Positions 56,901 through 64,000 of a stretch of DNA of 64,000 bases are shown here, piece by piece; positions within the stretch are counted from its first letter, which is position 1, and every line of letters begins with the position of its first letter. The position numbers were made by a program, and so were the translations under genes. The stretch is from DAIRET01 sp036795455 (GTDB taxonomy: Bacteria > Bacteroidota > Ignavibacteria > Ignavibacteriales > Ignavibacteriaceae). The notes beneath the pieces were generated by a model, which made no database searches, was not told the DNA's origin, and was given only the letters and a program-made list of their open reading frames with translations. The DNA lies in the NCBI GenBank assembly GCA_036795455.1, contig DAIRET010000001.1, forward strand, positions 30,119 through 94,118, given 5' to 3'.

Positions 56901-57776
56901 GGTGCTACAACTGTTGAAAGGTATCATTCTCCCCGAAGCGGGAACAGCAATTTTGGTATCGCACGTTACTATAAAATTGCTCCGGCAAATAATGCGGGAC
57001 TTAATGCAACTTTACGTTTTTATTATGATCCTTCAGAACTTGCAAGCATTCCGGAAGCAAACTTAGTATTATTCAAATCCCTTACCGGAGAACCGAATAC
57101 ATGGAACCAGGCTGGCGGAGTTGTAAATGCAAACGACAATTACGTTGAGCTAAGCGGAATTAACGATTTCTCTTACTGGACACTTGCCGATGTTACAAAT
57201 CCTATTCCAGTTGAGCTGACATCGTTTAACGTTTCAGTTGGAAACCAGAAAGCAAGTATTAACTGGACAACTGCAACTGAAACCAACAACATGGGTTTTG
57301 AAGTTGAAAGAAGCAAAGCAGCGGAAGAAAACTCAAACTGGACAAAAATCGGTTTTGTTAAAGGAAACGGGAACAGTACCGAAATATCTTCTTATAGCTT
57401 TAGAGATAACGATCGCTTGATCGGTAAATATTCATATAGACTAAAGCAGATTGATTACGACGGCTCATTTGCATACAGTAACCAGGTAGAAGTTGATTTC
57501 GGAGCCGGACCGGAAGAATTCGGAATAAGCCAAAACTATCCGAATCCGTTTAACCCGACAACAACAATTGAATTCCAGGTACCTATGGAGAGTGAAGTTG
57601 TTGTTACTTTGTATGATATGCTTGGTAAAGAAGTATCAACGCTTCTGAGAGAAGTAAAACCAGCCGGTTATCATACTTTGACACTAAATGCTGTAAATCT
57701 TAGCACGGGTGTTTATTACTATAGAATGACAGCCGGAGATTTCAGCCAGGTTAAAAAGATGATCGTAATTAAATGA
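53907..57776 (+). CDS. Giant secreted beta-rich surface protein with T9SS domain
   Basis: 1289 residues. Signal peptide (1-24). A jelly-roll-like N-terminal domain (about 25-265). A fibronectin-type domain (about 270-365, with GLTAGTTYYVRAYATSSVGTA). A BNR/neuraminidase-N-like sandwich (about 370-520). A long repetitive beta-helix-like region (about 525-975). The roughly 150-residue module shared with the proteins at 3834 and 59450 (GGLGAMLTSAGNLGATTVERYHS). A fibronectin-like module, then the sorting domain (about 1200-1289; SQNYPNPFNPTTTIEF to KKMIVIK). No catalytic motif is seen; it is likely a surface adhesin or pectin-binding scaffold. AAGGAG precedes the start. A sensor kinase gene starts 24 bases after its stop. 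Confidence 0.75.
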   Translation: MRRLTFFYFCSILLFSAALLEVHAQYLQQDFSLPLVSGNENSGMRISNTGVLVDTNYVSNTAPTNQKFTYLSTNNAAAFIEMTGDGVMRLSRAGSGTVYVVRNVNFDGPPAALKVSFDFNAETTGGTSNSAIEVMVGQSFPNSNSAPSSGNKFSSFYIQLKNPTGSPGNWTVGATSSASPSSYNTVQKVTWVMNKSGVEKVYTAPDGSTDTVGNNQYDLWVGNNREVNDQAVTTPAAEIQNFEIRISGGNGTYAVDNLLIEDIPLLGTLPTVTTDAITNIAQTTATGGGNVTDAGTAAVTARGICWSTSENPTTSDSKTEDGNGLGTFVSSITGLTAGTTYYVRAYATSSVGTAYGNQVTFSSLPGLPDITLASDNPAVPAGDMGLGTPKNTIYKFSLAVATAPTQLNQVNFTTTGTYTETDIAKFQLWYNTTDQLSSALQIGTDITSTLGTGLHSFASLTQDIAVGATGYLWITTDISLTAASGKTLSVNALTTDDVTFTAGNKTGSAFAGGVQTIVGGTLPTEHFRTVGNGAWNSAATWEASPDGTVWTAATLSPDSTSASIHVRTGDTVTVTESVIVDNAVVDSGAVVIVDGSPVVFTVANGADAVDMLVNGTLKVTGTAIASPGPYSVSLSTDAVLKFSATGVYQHDQNQGAIPVSVWEDGSTFMLTGVVSGSPANGNQNFYNVVWNAPAQTSSLNLGWNGITIRGDITVVNTNTGRWQFCAPTTGNSSTVDILGDVTLLAGNLTTNGTSNGNTTIVINHYGDINVTGGNFAISRGSQGGTGTSTWYLHDGNFTISNATTQNSNPTGAKFLFSGTTPQELNITNLTYGGGGFPIVVDTGATVNLGSSVVAGNGQFTVLSDGGIITSMPNGFNDNITTTGTITLSSEGNYGYNGTAVQVTGSLLPAVVNDLDIDNPLGVTLDNSITVNGNLTLTVGYLELNGKDITLGPDGMLIESLNSVVRGNNGKIVAVKDLNAPASVNVGGLGAMLTSAGNLGATTVERYHSPRSGNSNFGIARYYKIAPANNAGLNATLRFYYDPSELASIPEANLVLFKSLTGEPNTWNQAGGVVNANDNYVELSGINDFSYWTLADVTNPIPVELTSFNVSVGNQKASINWTTATETNNMGFEVERSKAAEENSNWTKIGFVKGNGNSTEISSYSFRDNDRLIGKYSYRLKQIDYDGSFAYSNQVEVDFGAGPEEFGISQNYPNPFNPTTTIEFQVPMESEVVVTLYDMLGKEVSTLLREVKPAGYHTLTLNAVNLSTGVYYYRMTAGDFSQVKKMIVIK

Positions 57777-57800
57777 TACCCACGCAGTAGGCAGGACAAG

Positions 57801-59375
57801 TTGAGCAAAGAAAACACAACGAAACTAATTTCAAGTAGAAAATTAAGCATTCGGCTTAACGGCGATTGTTTTGATTTGCTTGCAAGAAATCTGAACGGTG
57901 TTTTTTTTGTGTTTGATTTGACCGGTAAAAAGTGGATTTACATAAGCCCCGCCGTTGAAACACTGCGGGGCTATACTGTCGACGAGACGTATTGTCAAAG
58001 CATTAACGAAATTCTTACAGAGGCTTTTGCCGAAAGTATTGAGAAAAAGAATGAAGAGAGAGTTAATGCTTTCCTTTCAAACCCGGAATCGAACCGGGAG
58101 TATTATGACGAAGTTGAATCACTCTCTAAAGATAATGCAACGGTAAAACTGGGAATAAACTCTTTCTACCAATGCGAGGAAAACGGAAACGTATTACTAT
58201 TTGGTCTTGCAAAGAACATATCAAAACAAATCCCCGATGAAAACATTCTGGAAAGCAAACATTTTTTGTCGGAGTCGGGTAACAGTTTATTACGGACATT
58301 GATTGATCACTTACCGGACAGAATTTTTTATAAAGATAAAGAAAGCCGGTTTATTCTTAATAACAAAGCGCACATCAAAGCACTTGGGAAAAATTCGCAG
58401 GGAGAAGTATTCGGTAAAACTGATTTTGATTTTAGACCAGCCTGCGATGCAGAAAAGTTTATCGAAGATGATAGGCAGGTTATCCGAACCGGGATAAAAA
58501 TTGAGAATAAAGAAGAACTTACAGTTGATATTTCGGGTGGAACTCATTGGTGCCTTGTATCTAAAGTGCCGGTGACGGATTCAAATAAAAATATAATCGG
58601 GCTAATAGGGATTAGCCGCGATATAACCGAGCGGAAGAAGAATGAAGAAGCAATTAAAAGACAAAATGAAGAATTGACTTTAATCAATGCAGAGAAAGAC
58701 AAATTCTTTTCGATTATTGCTCACGACCTCCGGAGCCCTTTCCAGGGATTTATTAATCTTACCAAATTAATGTGCGAAGAGTATTCATCATTCTCAAAAG
58801 AACAGATGCTTGAGATGAATAACTCAATGCATAAATCGGCAATTAATCTTTACAAGCTACTGGAAAATCTTCTTGAATGGTCCAGCGTTAAAAGAGGAAC
58901 AGTAAAATATAAACCGGCAAAAATTAATATTTGTACGGTTATCAATGCGAACCTCGAGATGCTTATCCAGGTTGCAACCCTCAAAGAAATAGAGATACAG
59001 CAAAACCTTCCGGCTTCGTTACATACATTTGCGGATGAAAAGATGATCGGTACTGTTGTACGAAATCTGATATCGAATGCAATAAAGTTTACTGAAAGAG
59101 GGGGTAAAATATTTATCGCTGCAATAGAGAATGAGGCAGGAGATATTGAAATTAAAGTAAAAGATACGGGGCTTGGAATTGACGGAAGCAACATCAACAA
59201 ACTTTTCAGAATTGACGAAAAAATTAACACCGAAGGAACCGAGGGAGAACCAAGTACCGGGCTGGGACTTTTTCTATGTAATGAGTTTATAAGAAAACAT
59301 AATGGGACAATCAAAGTTGAGAGTGAAGTAGGCGTTGGGTCAAGCTTTACGGTTACTCTGCCGAAACAAATTTAA
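57801..59375 (+). CDS. Soluble PAS-domain histidine kinase inside the pectin locus
   Basis: 524 residues and no membrane segment. Two PAS domains (about 25-140 and 165-285; the second ends with GLIGISRDITERK), a short coiled coil, HisKA with SIIAHDLRSPFQGF, and HATPase with NLISNAIKF, DTGLGI and TGLGLFLC. It closely resembles the kinase part of the Reg_prop sensor at 6582. The start is TTG at 57801, with AGGA five bases upstream; no ATG is available before the first PAS. It lies 24 bases after a surface-protein gene and has no response regulator nearby. It probably senses a cytosolic signal and phosphorylates a remote regulator; a role in pectin-locus control is inferred from position only. 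Confidence 0.9.
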   Translation: MSKENTTKLISSRKLSIRLNGDCFDLLARNLNGVFFVFDLTGKKWIYISPAVETLRGYTVDETYCQSINEILTEAFAESIEKKNEERVNAFLSNPESNREYYDEVESLSKDNATVKLGINSFYQCEENGNVLLFGLAKNISKQIPDENILESKHFLSESGNSLLRTLIDHLPDRIFYKDKESRFILNNKAHIKALGKNSQGEVFGKTDFDFRPACDAEKFIEDDRQVIRTGIKIENKEELTVDISGGTHWCLVSKVPVTDSNKNIIGLIGISRDITERKKNEEAIKRQNEELTLINAEKDKFFSIIAHDLRSPFQGFINLTKLMCEEYSSFSKEQMLEMNNSMHKSAINLYKLLENLLEWSSVKRGTVKYKPAKINICTVINANLEMLIQVATLKEIEIQQNLPASLHTFADEKMIGTVVRNLISNAIKFTERGGKIFIAAIENEAGDIEIKVKDTGLGIDGSNINKLFRIDEKINTEGTEGEPSTGLGLFLCNEFIRKHNGTIKVESEVGVGSSFTVTLPKQI

Positions 59376-59449
59376 GGAGCATAAAACATCTTTCTAATAT
59401 TGAATGATGAGTTAATAGAGTTTTTAATTAATTAATAGTGAGGACAGAA

Positions 59450-61564
59450 ATGAAAAAGAATATTTTAATATTAATACTGGTATACGGGTTGTTTTTACCG
59501 GCCATAGGTCAAACAATCTTTAGCAACGGTACGGGCGGCGGCGAATGGAGTAGTGGAAGCACGTGGCTCGGCGGTGTAGTGCCGAATGTAAATTCCGATG
59601 TTGTAATTGCAGGCAGTGATTCTGTGGTTACAACAGTAAATGCAATTTGTCAAAACCTAACTGTTTTGTCAGGTGGAATACTTGCAACAGGTGCGGATTC
59701 AATAAGTGTTGCAAGCACGTTTGTTCTTGAAGAAGACGCCATCTTTTATAATAGTTCCACAAAGGCGGTTGTTCCCGGTATATTCCGCGAACTTAACGAA
59801 GCGAGTACAGTTGTTCATATGGGAAGCGGTACTGTTGGAGGAGCAGGAAACGATGAATTCGGAAATCTTGAAATCAGGCGAGCCGAAGGCTCTACTCCCG
59901 CTACCAATCTTACAATTAAAGGGAACCTGATTATAACTATGGCAGGGGCATCAATTGTATTTAGAGGGTGCAGACCCGCAACGGGCAGCCAGTCGCATAC
60001 TGTACAGGGAGATATAATTATCAATTCAGGTACTCTTTCATGTGTTGACGTTGGCGATCTTGAAATGGTTGGTATCTGGAATGTAAACGGGAGTGTTTAT
60101 CTTATGAGCTCGGACGCAAGGATGGGATGTTTCTCAAGCGCTAATGCAGCCGGACTTGGTATTTACAATATAGACGGTGATATAATTAATAACGGTGGAA
60201 GAATCCAGGCAGGTACAAGCAGCAGCGCCGGCTCCGGTAAAGGAATAATAAATCTTAAAGGTAACTTTACTATGAATAGTGGTAATTTTGCCACCAACTC
60301 AATTGGACCGTTTGCAATTAATTTTGTTGGTTACGGTGTTCAAAACTTTTTATTAAGAGGAGCCAATTTAAACTTAAATACAGAACTCTATGATACGGTT
60401 AAAGCAGGTTCTACAGTAGTGATGGATCTTGATACTTGCAAATGGGGCTCGGCAACAGGCGGCGAGTTTGCTGTTGAAGGTGTCCTTGAGTTAAAAGAAT
60501 CTTCCCGGCTAACAGGTTCAGGGGCTTTTATATTAAACCCGAATGCAACTTTGAAAATCGGCAGCCCGGATGGAATTACTTCGGGAACAACAATGCTCGG
60601 CAGTGTTCATATGCTTGGTGGAAGAAATTATAGCGCCGATGCAAATTATATTTATTCGGGAACAGGTGCTCAAGTTTTCGGAGATGGGCTTCCGGCAACT
60701 GTTAAAGGGCTTGGAATCAATAATTCAGCAGGACTAACTTTATCAAATGATATGACAATAAACAATTCCTTGAGTTTGACGAGCGGTAGTTTAAACCTTG
60801 ACGGAAAAGTAATTACTCTTGGAGCGAATGCTACTTTAAGTGAAACAGCTGGAAATACGGTTAAAGGAAACGACGGTAAAATAATTACAACACGAGATAT
60901 TGGAACCCCATCGGCAGTAAACGTTGGAGGACTCGGTGCAGAAATTACTTCCGGAAGCAATCTTGGTAATACAACGATTGAGCGTTATCACTCTGCAAGA
61001 AGCGGCGGTGGAAATTTCGGAGTGCTTAGAGCATACAATATCCAACCGGCAAGCAACTCCGGTTTAAATGCAACACTACGGTTTCACTATGATGAATCGG
61101 AATTGAACGGTATACCGGAAGGCAATTTAATACTGTTCAAATCACCCGATGGCTCGGATAATTCATGGTCATTAATAGGTGGAACAGTAAATACAAATGA
61201 TAATTATGTTGAAATCAGCGGCGTTGATGAATTTTCATACTGGACTTTAAGCGGAACAAACAATCCGCTCCCGGTTGAAAGCGAAGAGTCGAACGTTCCA
61301 ACTCAATTTAGTCTTTATCAAAACTATCCGAATCCGTTTAATCCATCTACAAATATTAAATTCGATATTCCGGAAGCTTCTTTTGTGAATGTATCAGTAT
61401 TTAATATTCTTGGAGAAAAGGTAGCCGAACTTGTAAACGAGTATATGAATGCAGGTTCTTACAAGGTTAGCTTTGGCGCAGAAAGACTTTCTGCAGGAAT
61501 ATATTTATACAAAATAACTGCAGGCAGTTTCAACTATACAAGAAAAATGACACTGGTAAAATAA
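59450..61564 (+). CDS. Secreted beta-rich surface protein with T9SS domain
   Basis: 704 residues from the ATG at 59450 (GAGG upstream); an in-frame GTG four codons earlier overlaps that site. Signal peptide (about 1-20, ending AIGQ). A G8 or beta-helix-like repetitive region (about 25-470; GEWSSGSTWLGGVVPN at the start). The shared module (about 475-600; GGLGAEITSGSNLGNTTIERYHS). A sorting domain (about 615-704; YQNYPNPFNPSTNIKF to RKMTLVK). It is a smaller paralogue of the protein at 53907, without the N-terminal jelly-roll and fibronectin domains. No catalytic motif is visible; a surface-binding role is likely. A hairpin follows the stop. Confidence 0.75.
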   Translation: MKKNILILILVYGLFLPAIGQTIFSNGTGGGEWSSGSTWLGGVVPNVNSDVVIAGSDSVVTTVNAICQNLTVLSGGILATGADSISVASTFVLEEDAIFYNSSTKAVVPGIFRELNEASTVVHMGSGTVGGAGNDEFGNLEIRRAEGSTPATNLTIKGNLIITMAGASIVFRGCRPATGSQSHTVQGDIIINSGTLSCVDVGDLEMVGIWNVNGSVYLMSSDARMGCFSSANAAGLGIYNIDGDIINNGGRIQAGTSSSAGSGKGIINLKGNFTMNSGNFATNSIGPFAINFVGYGVQNFLLRGANLNLNTELYDTVKAGSTVVMDLDTCKWGSATGGEFAVEGVLELKESSRLTGSGAFILNPNATLKIGSPDGITSGTTMLGSVHMLGGRNYSADANYIYSGTGAQVFGDGLPATVKGLGINNSAGLTLSNDMTINNSLSLTSGSLNLDGKVITLGANATLSETAGNTVKGNDGKIITTRDIGTPSAVNVGGLGAEITSGSNLGNTTIERYHSARSGGGNFGVLRAYNIQPASNSGLNATLRFHYDESELNGIPEGNLILFKSPDGSDNSWSLIGGTVNTNDNYVEISGVDEFSYWTLSGTNNPLPVESEESNVPTQFSLYQNYPNPFNPSTNIKFDIPEASFVNVSVFNILGEKVAELVNEYMNAGSYKVSFGAERLSAGIYLYKITAGSFNYTRKMTLVK

Positions 61565-61577
61565 AAATTCTTTTAAC

Positions 61578-61605
61578 GGCTCACACTAAACCTATTGTGT
61601 GAGCC
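61578..61605 (+). terminator. Hairpin after the surface-protein gene
   Basis: GGCTCACAC (61578-61586) and GTGTGAGCC (61597-61605) pair perfectly around a 10-base loop, 13 bases after the stop, followed by TTCTCC. The T-run is poor, so termination may be partial. The next gene starts 28 bases later. Confidence 0.6.
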
Positions 61606-61633
61606 TTCTCCCCAATTATAAAAAGCAGATAAC

Positions 61634-64000
61634 ATGAGTAGATTAACAAAAACGATTATCGTCCTGGCAGTAATCATGTACGGGATACCAGCATACGGAC
61701 AGGTTCAACTTGCCGAGAATTTCGATTCCGGTAACACTATCCCGACATCAAGCAGTAGTGCACCATCATCACCAACTAACTATAATACAAGTTCGGGTAC
61801 GTGGACATTATTTAAATCGTACAGGCACGGAACGGCAAACTATTCGGCTCCATATGCATTAAGGTTACTAAAAAACACTGCAGAAGCACCTTCATATGCA
61901 ATTACTCCTGCTCTGAATAGTGCTGGCAGCATTTCATTTTGGGCTTATGGAAGCACTGTAAAGCCGATAGTGATTTACAAATCAATAGACGGTGGAACAA
62001 ACTGGGTCCTTGTTGATACAGTAATGACCGGTTCCGGAACTTTCATTTTCTGCTCTGTTACAATAAACGATGCATCTTCAAACTTGAAATTAAAAATTGA
62101 AAACGGAACCGGAGCCGGTAACGATTTAAACTTCGATGATGTTGAAATAACAACGTATTCGGCTGCTCCAACCATTATGTTGTCGGCAGCATCTCTACAA
62201 TCATTCGGGACAATAGTTGCCGGGAGTTCATCATCATCATCAAGTTATTCACTTTCTGCATATAATTTGACCGGTGATGTTTCTGTAAATGCTCCCGCTG
62301 GATACCAACTAAGTTTGGATGAAACGAATTATTCAAATACGATTTCAATACCTCAAAGCGGCGGGATAATAAACACAACAAATATATATGTCCGTTTTAC
62401 CCCTTCATCTGCAATAGGCTCGGTTGATGGAAATATTTCACATGAAAGCGCCGGTGCCGAAACCAAATATGTTTCAGTATCGGGGGTTGCATTGGCAGCA
62501 GAGCCGACGGTTCAACCAACAGTTACATTCGGAGCTGTAACGGGGAATTCCATCGTTGTCAATTTTTCAGGCGGGAACGGAATGAAAAGAATTATCGCCG
62601 CAAAGAAAAGTACATCGGTTAATTGGCTTCCGTCAGATGGAGTAGTACCGACAGGGATTAACAGCAATTTTTCATCTGCTGTGGATCAAGGTTTGGGCAA
62701 TAAAATTGTTTATAGCGGAAATGATAATACAGTAACAGTTACAGGGTTTGAAGGAAACTCGGTTTATTATTTTTCAGTATTTGAGTTTAACGAAGGGACA
62801 AACAATTCACAAAACTATAATACAACATCACCGGGAACCGGGAATCAAGCTACTTCTCCTACTGCTACAATAATCGTGAACCCGACTTCAATTTCTTTCG
62901 GAAATGTTGAAATTAACACTACATCAACCGAAAAAACTTATTCGGTTTCAGCAAACACTTTGTCCCCGGCAAACGGAAACATAGTTGTTACGGCTCCAAA
63001 CGGTTTTGAAGTTTCATTAACAAGCGGAACCGGTTTTACTACGTCGATTCAAATTCCTTATAGCAACTCTGTATTAACCTCAACAACTGTATATGTTCGG
63101 TTCAAACCAACGCAAATAGCACTTTATGGTGGTAACATCTCAAATACAGGCGGGGATGCTCCAACTGTCAACATTACAGTATCCGGGAACGGCATTTCAC
63201 AATCGGAACCAAATGTTCTTCAAGCGGAGGATGGAATTTTTCAAAGCAGCTATGTACGTCAGCAATACACCGGCTATACCGGCTGGGGTTACGTTGATCT
63301 TGGAGATAGGACTGGGAGCTCACTTGAATTCGTATTTAAGAGAGAAACCGCCGCAACAGATGTTGTTACAGTCTATTACGCAAACGGCGGAAGCAGCAGA
63401 AGTTTAAGAATAACATTGAATGATGTTATACTCGGCACATTAAATTTTCCAACAACAGGCAGTTGGTCAACGTGGTCAACTGTAACGTATTCCGTTCCTC
63501 TGGCTGCCGGTATAAACAGATTGAATTTTTCATCGACAACAAATGCATCGAATGCAAACATTGATAAAATACTTATTGCAGGACAGACGGCAACTCCGGT
63601 TTATAAACTTACCCTGTTAAAAAGCGGGGGAGGTACAGTTGCAGCTTCTTCTACAGATACATATTTTGACATCGGGGCAACCGTTACTATTTCGGCAACG
63701 CCTTCTGCAGGAAACGTTTTTTATAATTGGAACGGAACGGATGTTACATATGCTAACCCGTATTCTATGACAATGAATTCACATAAAACTCAAATTGCCG
63801 TAATGATGGATACTACGGGAATCTCTTCATTTCCTTATGAATCAAGTCCACGGGGATTTGCATCGGTTCCCGGTCTCGGTTATTCAAATGGAACCACAGG
63901 CGGAGCGAGCATGGAAAATCATGTTGTTTACGTATCAACCGCGGCTGAACTTACTTCGGTTATGCAGGGTAGAATTGATGCAAACGGTACACTCGGCTTT
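61634..64000 (+). CDS. CBM-bearing secreted pectate lyase, PL1-type (5' part; cut by the window end)
   Basis: An open frame of 789 codons from ATG 61634 to the last base, with no stop. Signal peptide (1-22, ending AYGQ). A jelly-roll N-terminal domain (about 23-175). The same anchor/fibronectin/anchor carrier as the methylesterase at 50344 (about 176-522; IIVNPTSISFGNV). A CBM6/35-like carbohydrate-binding domain (about 529-649; LQAEDGIFQSSYV, YTGWGYVDLG). An InlB B-repeat-like domain (about 655-728; GGGTVAASS, FYNWNGTD). The opening of a PL1 lyase domain (from about 733; RGFASVPGLG, TTGGASME, VYVSTAAEL). The catalytic part lies beyond the window, so the lyase call rests on its first 55 or so residues. 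Confidence 0.75.
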   Translation, partial: MSRLTKTIIVLAVIMYGIPAYGQVQLAENFDSGNTIPTSSSSAPSSPTNYNTSSGTWTLFKSYRHGTANYSAPYALRLLKNTAEAPSYAITPALNSAGSISFWAYGSTVKPIVIYKSIDGGTNWVLVDTVMTGSGTFIFCSVTINDASSNLKLKIENGTGAGNDLNFDDVEITTYSAAPTIMLSAASLQSFGTIVAGSSSSSSSYSLSAYNLTGDVSVNAPAGYQLSLDETNYSNTISIPQSGGIINTTNIYVRFTPSSAIGSVDGNISHESAGAETKYVSVSGVALAAEPTVQPTVTFGAVTGNSIVVNFSGGNGMKRIIAAKKSTSVNWLPSDGVVPTGINSNFSSAVDQGLGNKIVYSGNDNTVTVTGFEGNSVYYFSVFEFNEGTNNSQNYNTTSPGTGNQATSPTATIIVNPTSISFGNVEINTTSTEKTYSVSANTLSPANGNIVVTAPNGFEVSLTSGTGFTTSIQIPYSNSVLTSTTVYVRFKPTQIALYGGNISNTGGDAPTVNITVSGNGISQSEPNVLQAEDGIFQSSYVRQQYTGYTGWGYVDLGDRTGSSLEFVFKRETAATDVVTVYYANGGSSRSLRITLNDVILGTLNFPTTGSWSTWSTVTYSVPLAAGINRLNFSSTTNASNANIDKILIAGQTATPVYKLTLLKSGGGTVAASSTDTYFDIGATVTISATPSAGNVFYNWNGTDVTYANPYSMTMNSHKTQIAVMMDTTGISSFPYESSPRGFASVPGLGYSNGTTGGASMENHVVYVSTAAELTSVMQGRIDANGTLGF

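Noticed and set aside
53907..57776. Polysaccharide lyase domain in the giant beta-rich protein
   Set aside because: The repetitive beta region has no lyase catalytic motif that I can identify.
57801..59375. Hybrid two-component regulator of the pectin locus
   Set aside because: The protein ends after the ATPase domain; there is no receiver or AraC-type HTH and no periplasmic sensor.

Overview
The window looks like the chromosome of a member of the Ignavibacteria (Ignavibacteriota, the Bacteroidota/Chlorobiota side of the tree). The AT-leaning DNA, the many secreted proteins ending in a type IX secretion (T9SS) C-terminal domain with the motif YPNPFNP, the TonB-receptor/DUF4249 pair, the PorV-like protein and the Reg_prop/Y_Y_Y sensor kinase all fit that group. 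This is inference from gene families; no rRNA gene is present to confirm it. I see no tRNA, rRNA, CRISPR array, insertion sequence, prophage or replication origin.

Left part (1-28.4 kb), mostly housekeeping and accessory genes. It begins with a cobalamin adenosyltransferase gene (cobO) and a uracil-permease/PreA-like pair. Next come a tiny secreted repeat protein, a large LamG surface protein that carries small palindromic and direct-repeat insertions in its coding sequence, and a 1095-residue Reg_prop sensor kinase. A tight four-gene operon (13.8 to 10.0 kb, minus strand) encodes two D-Ala-D-Ala-ligase-like ATP-grasp enzymes, a GNAT acetyltransferase and a lysine 2,3-aminomutase. It looks like an uncharacterised beta-lysine conjugation or peptide-forming pathway. 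A three-gene thiol-redox operon (disulfide oxidoreductase, DUF6132, DUF1858), a TonB receptor/DUF4249/PH-domain operon, an acyl-CoA synthetase, a DEAD-box helicase, and a CotH/lamin-tail surface protein behind an NtrC-type two-component system complete this half.

Right part (28.6-64 kb, all plus strand, running off the end): a pectin (homogalacturonan) utilisation locus. A good sigma70-like promoter precedes DUF4861, a three-component TRAP transporter, uronate isomerase (uxaC) and a TonB receptor. Then follow a secreted beta-helix protein, a PL1 pectate lyase, a PL9 lyase, a GH28 polygalacturonase, a second TonB receptor, a large secreted protein of unknown function and a PorV-like outer-membrane protein. 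Last come a multidomain CE8 pectin methylesterase, two large surface beta-proteins flanking a soluble PAS histidine kinase, and the start of a second, CBM-bearing PL1 lyase cut by the window edge. The inferred logic is: CE8 removes methyl esters; PL1, PL9 and GH28 cut polygalacturonate at the surface; TonB receptors import oligomers; the TRAP system imports monomers; UxaC starts catabolism. No SusD homologue is seen. Enzymes for unsaturated uronates (GH105, KduI/KduD) and downstream steps (UxaB/UxaA, KdgK/KdgA) are not in the window.

The strongest candidates for undescribed biology are the ATP-grasp/ATP-grasp/GNAT/KamA operon, the SusD-less receptor/surface-protein/PorV trio inside the pectin locus, the terminator-like hairpin just ahead of the PL1 start, and the shared domain cassettes that carry different pectinases and surface proteins.
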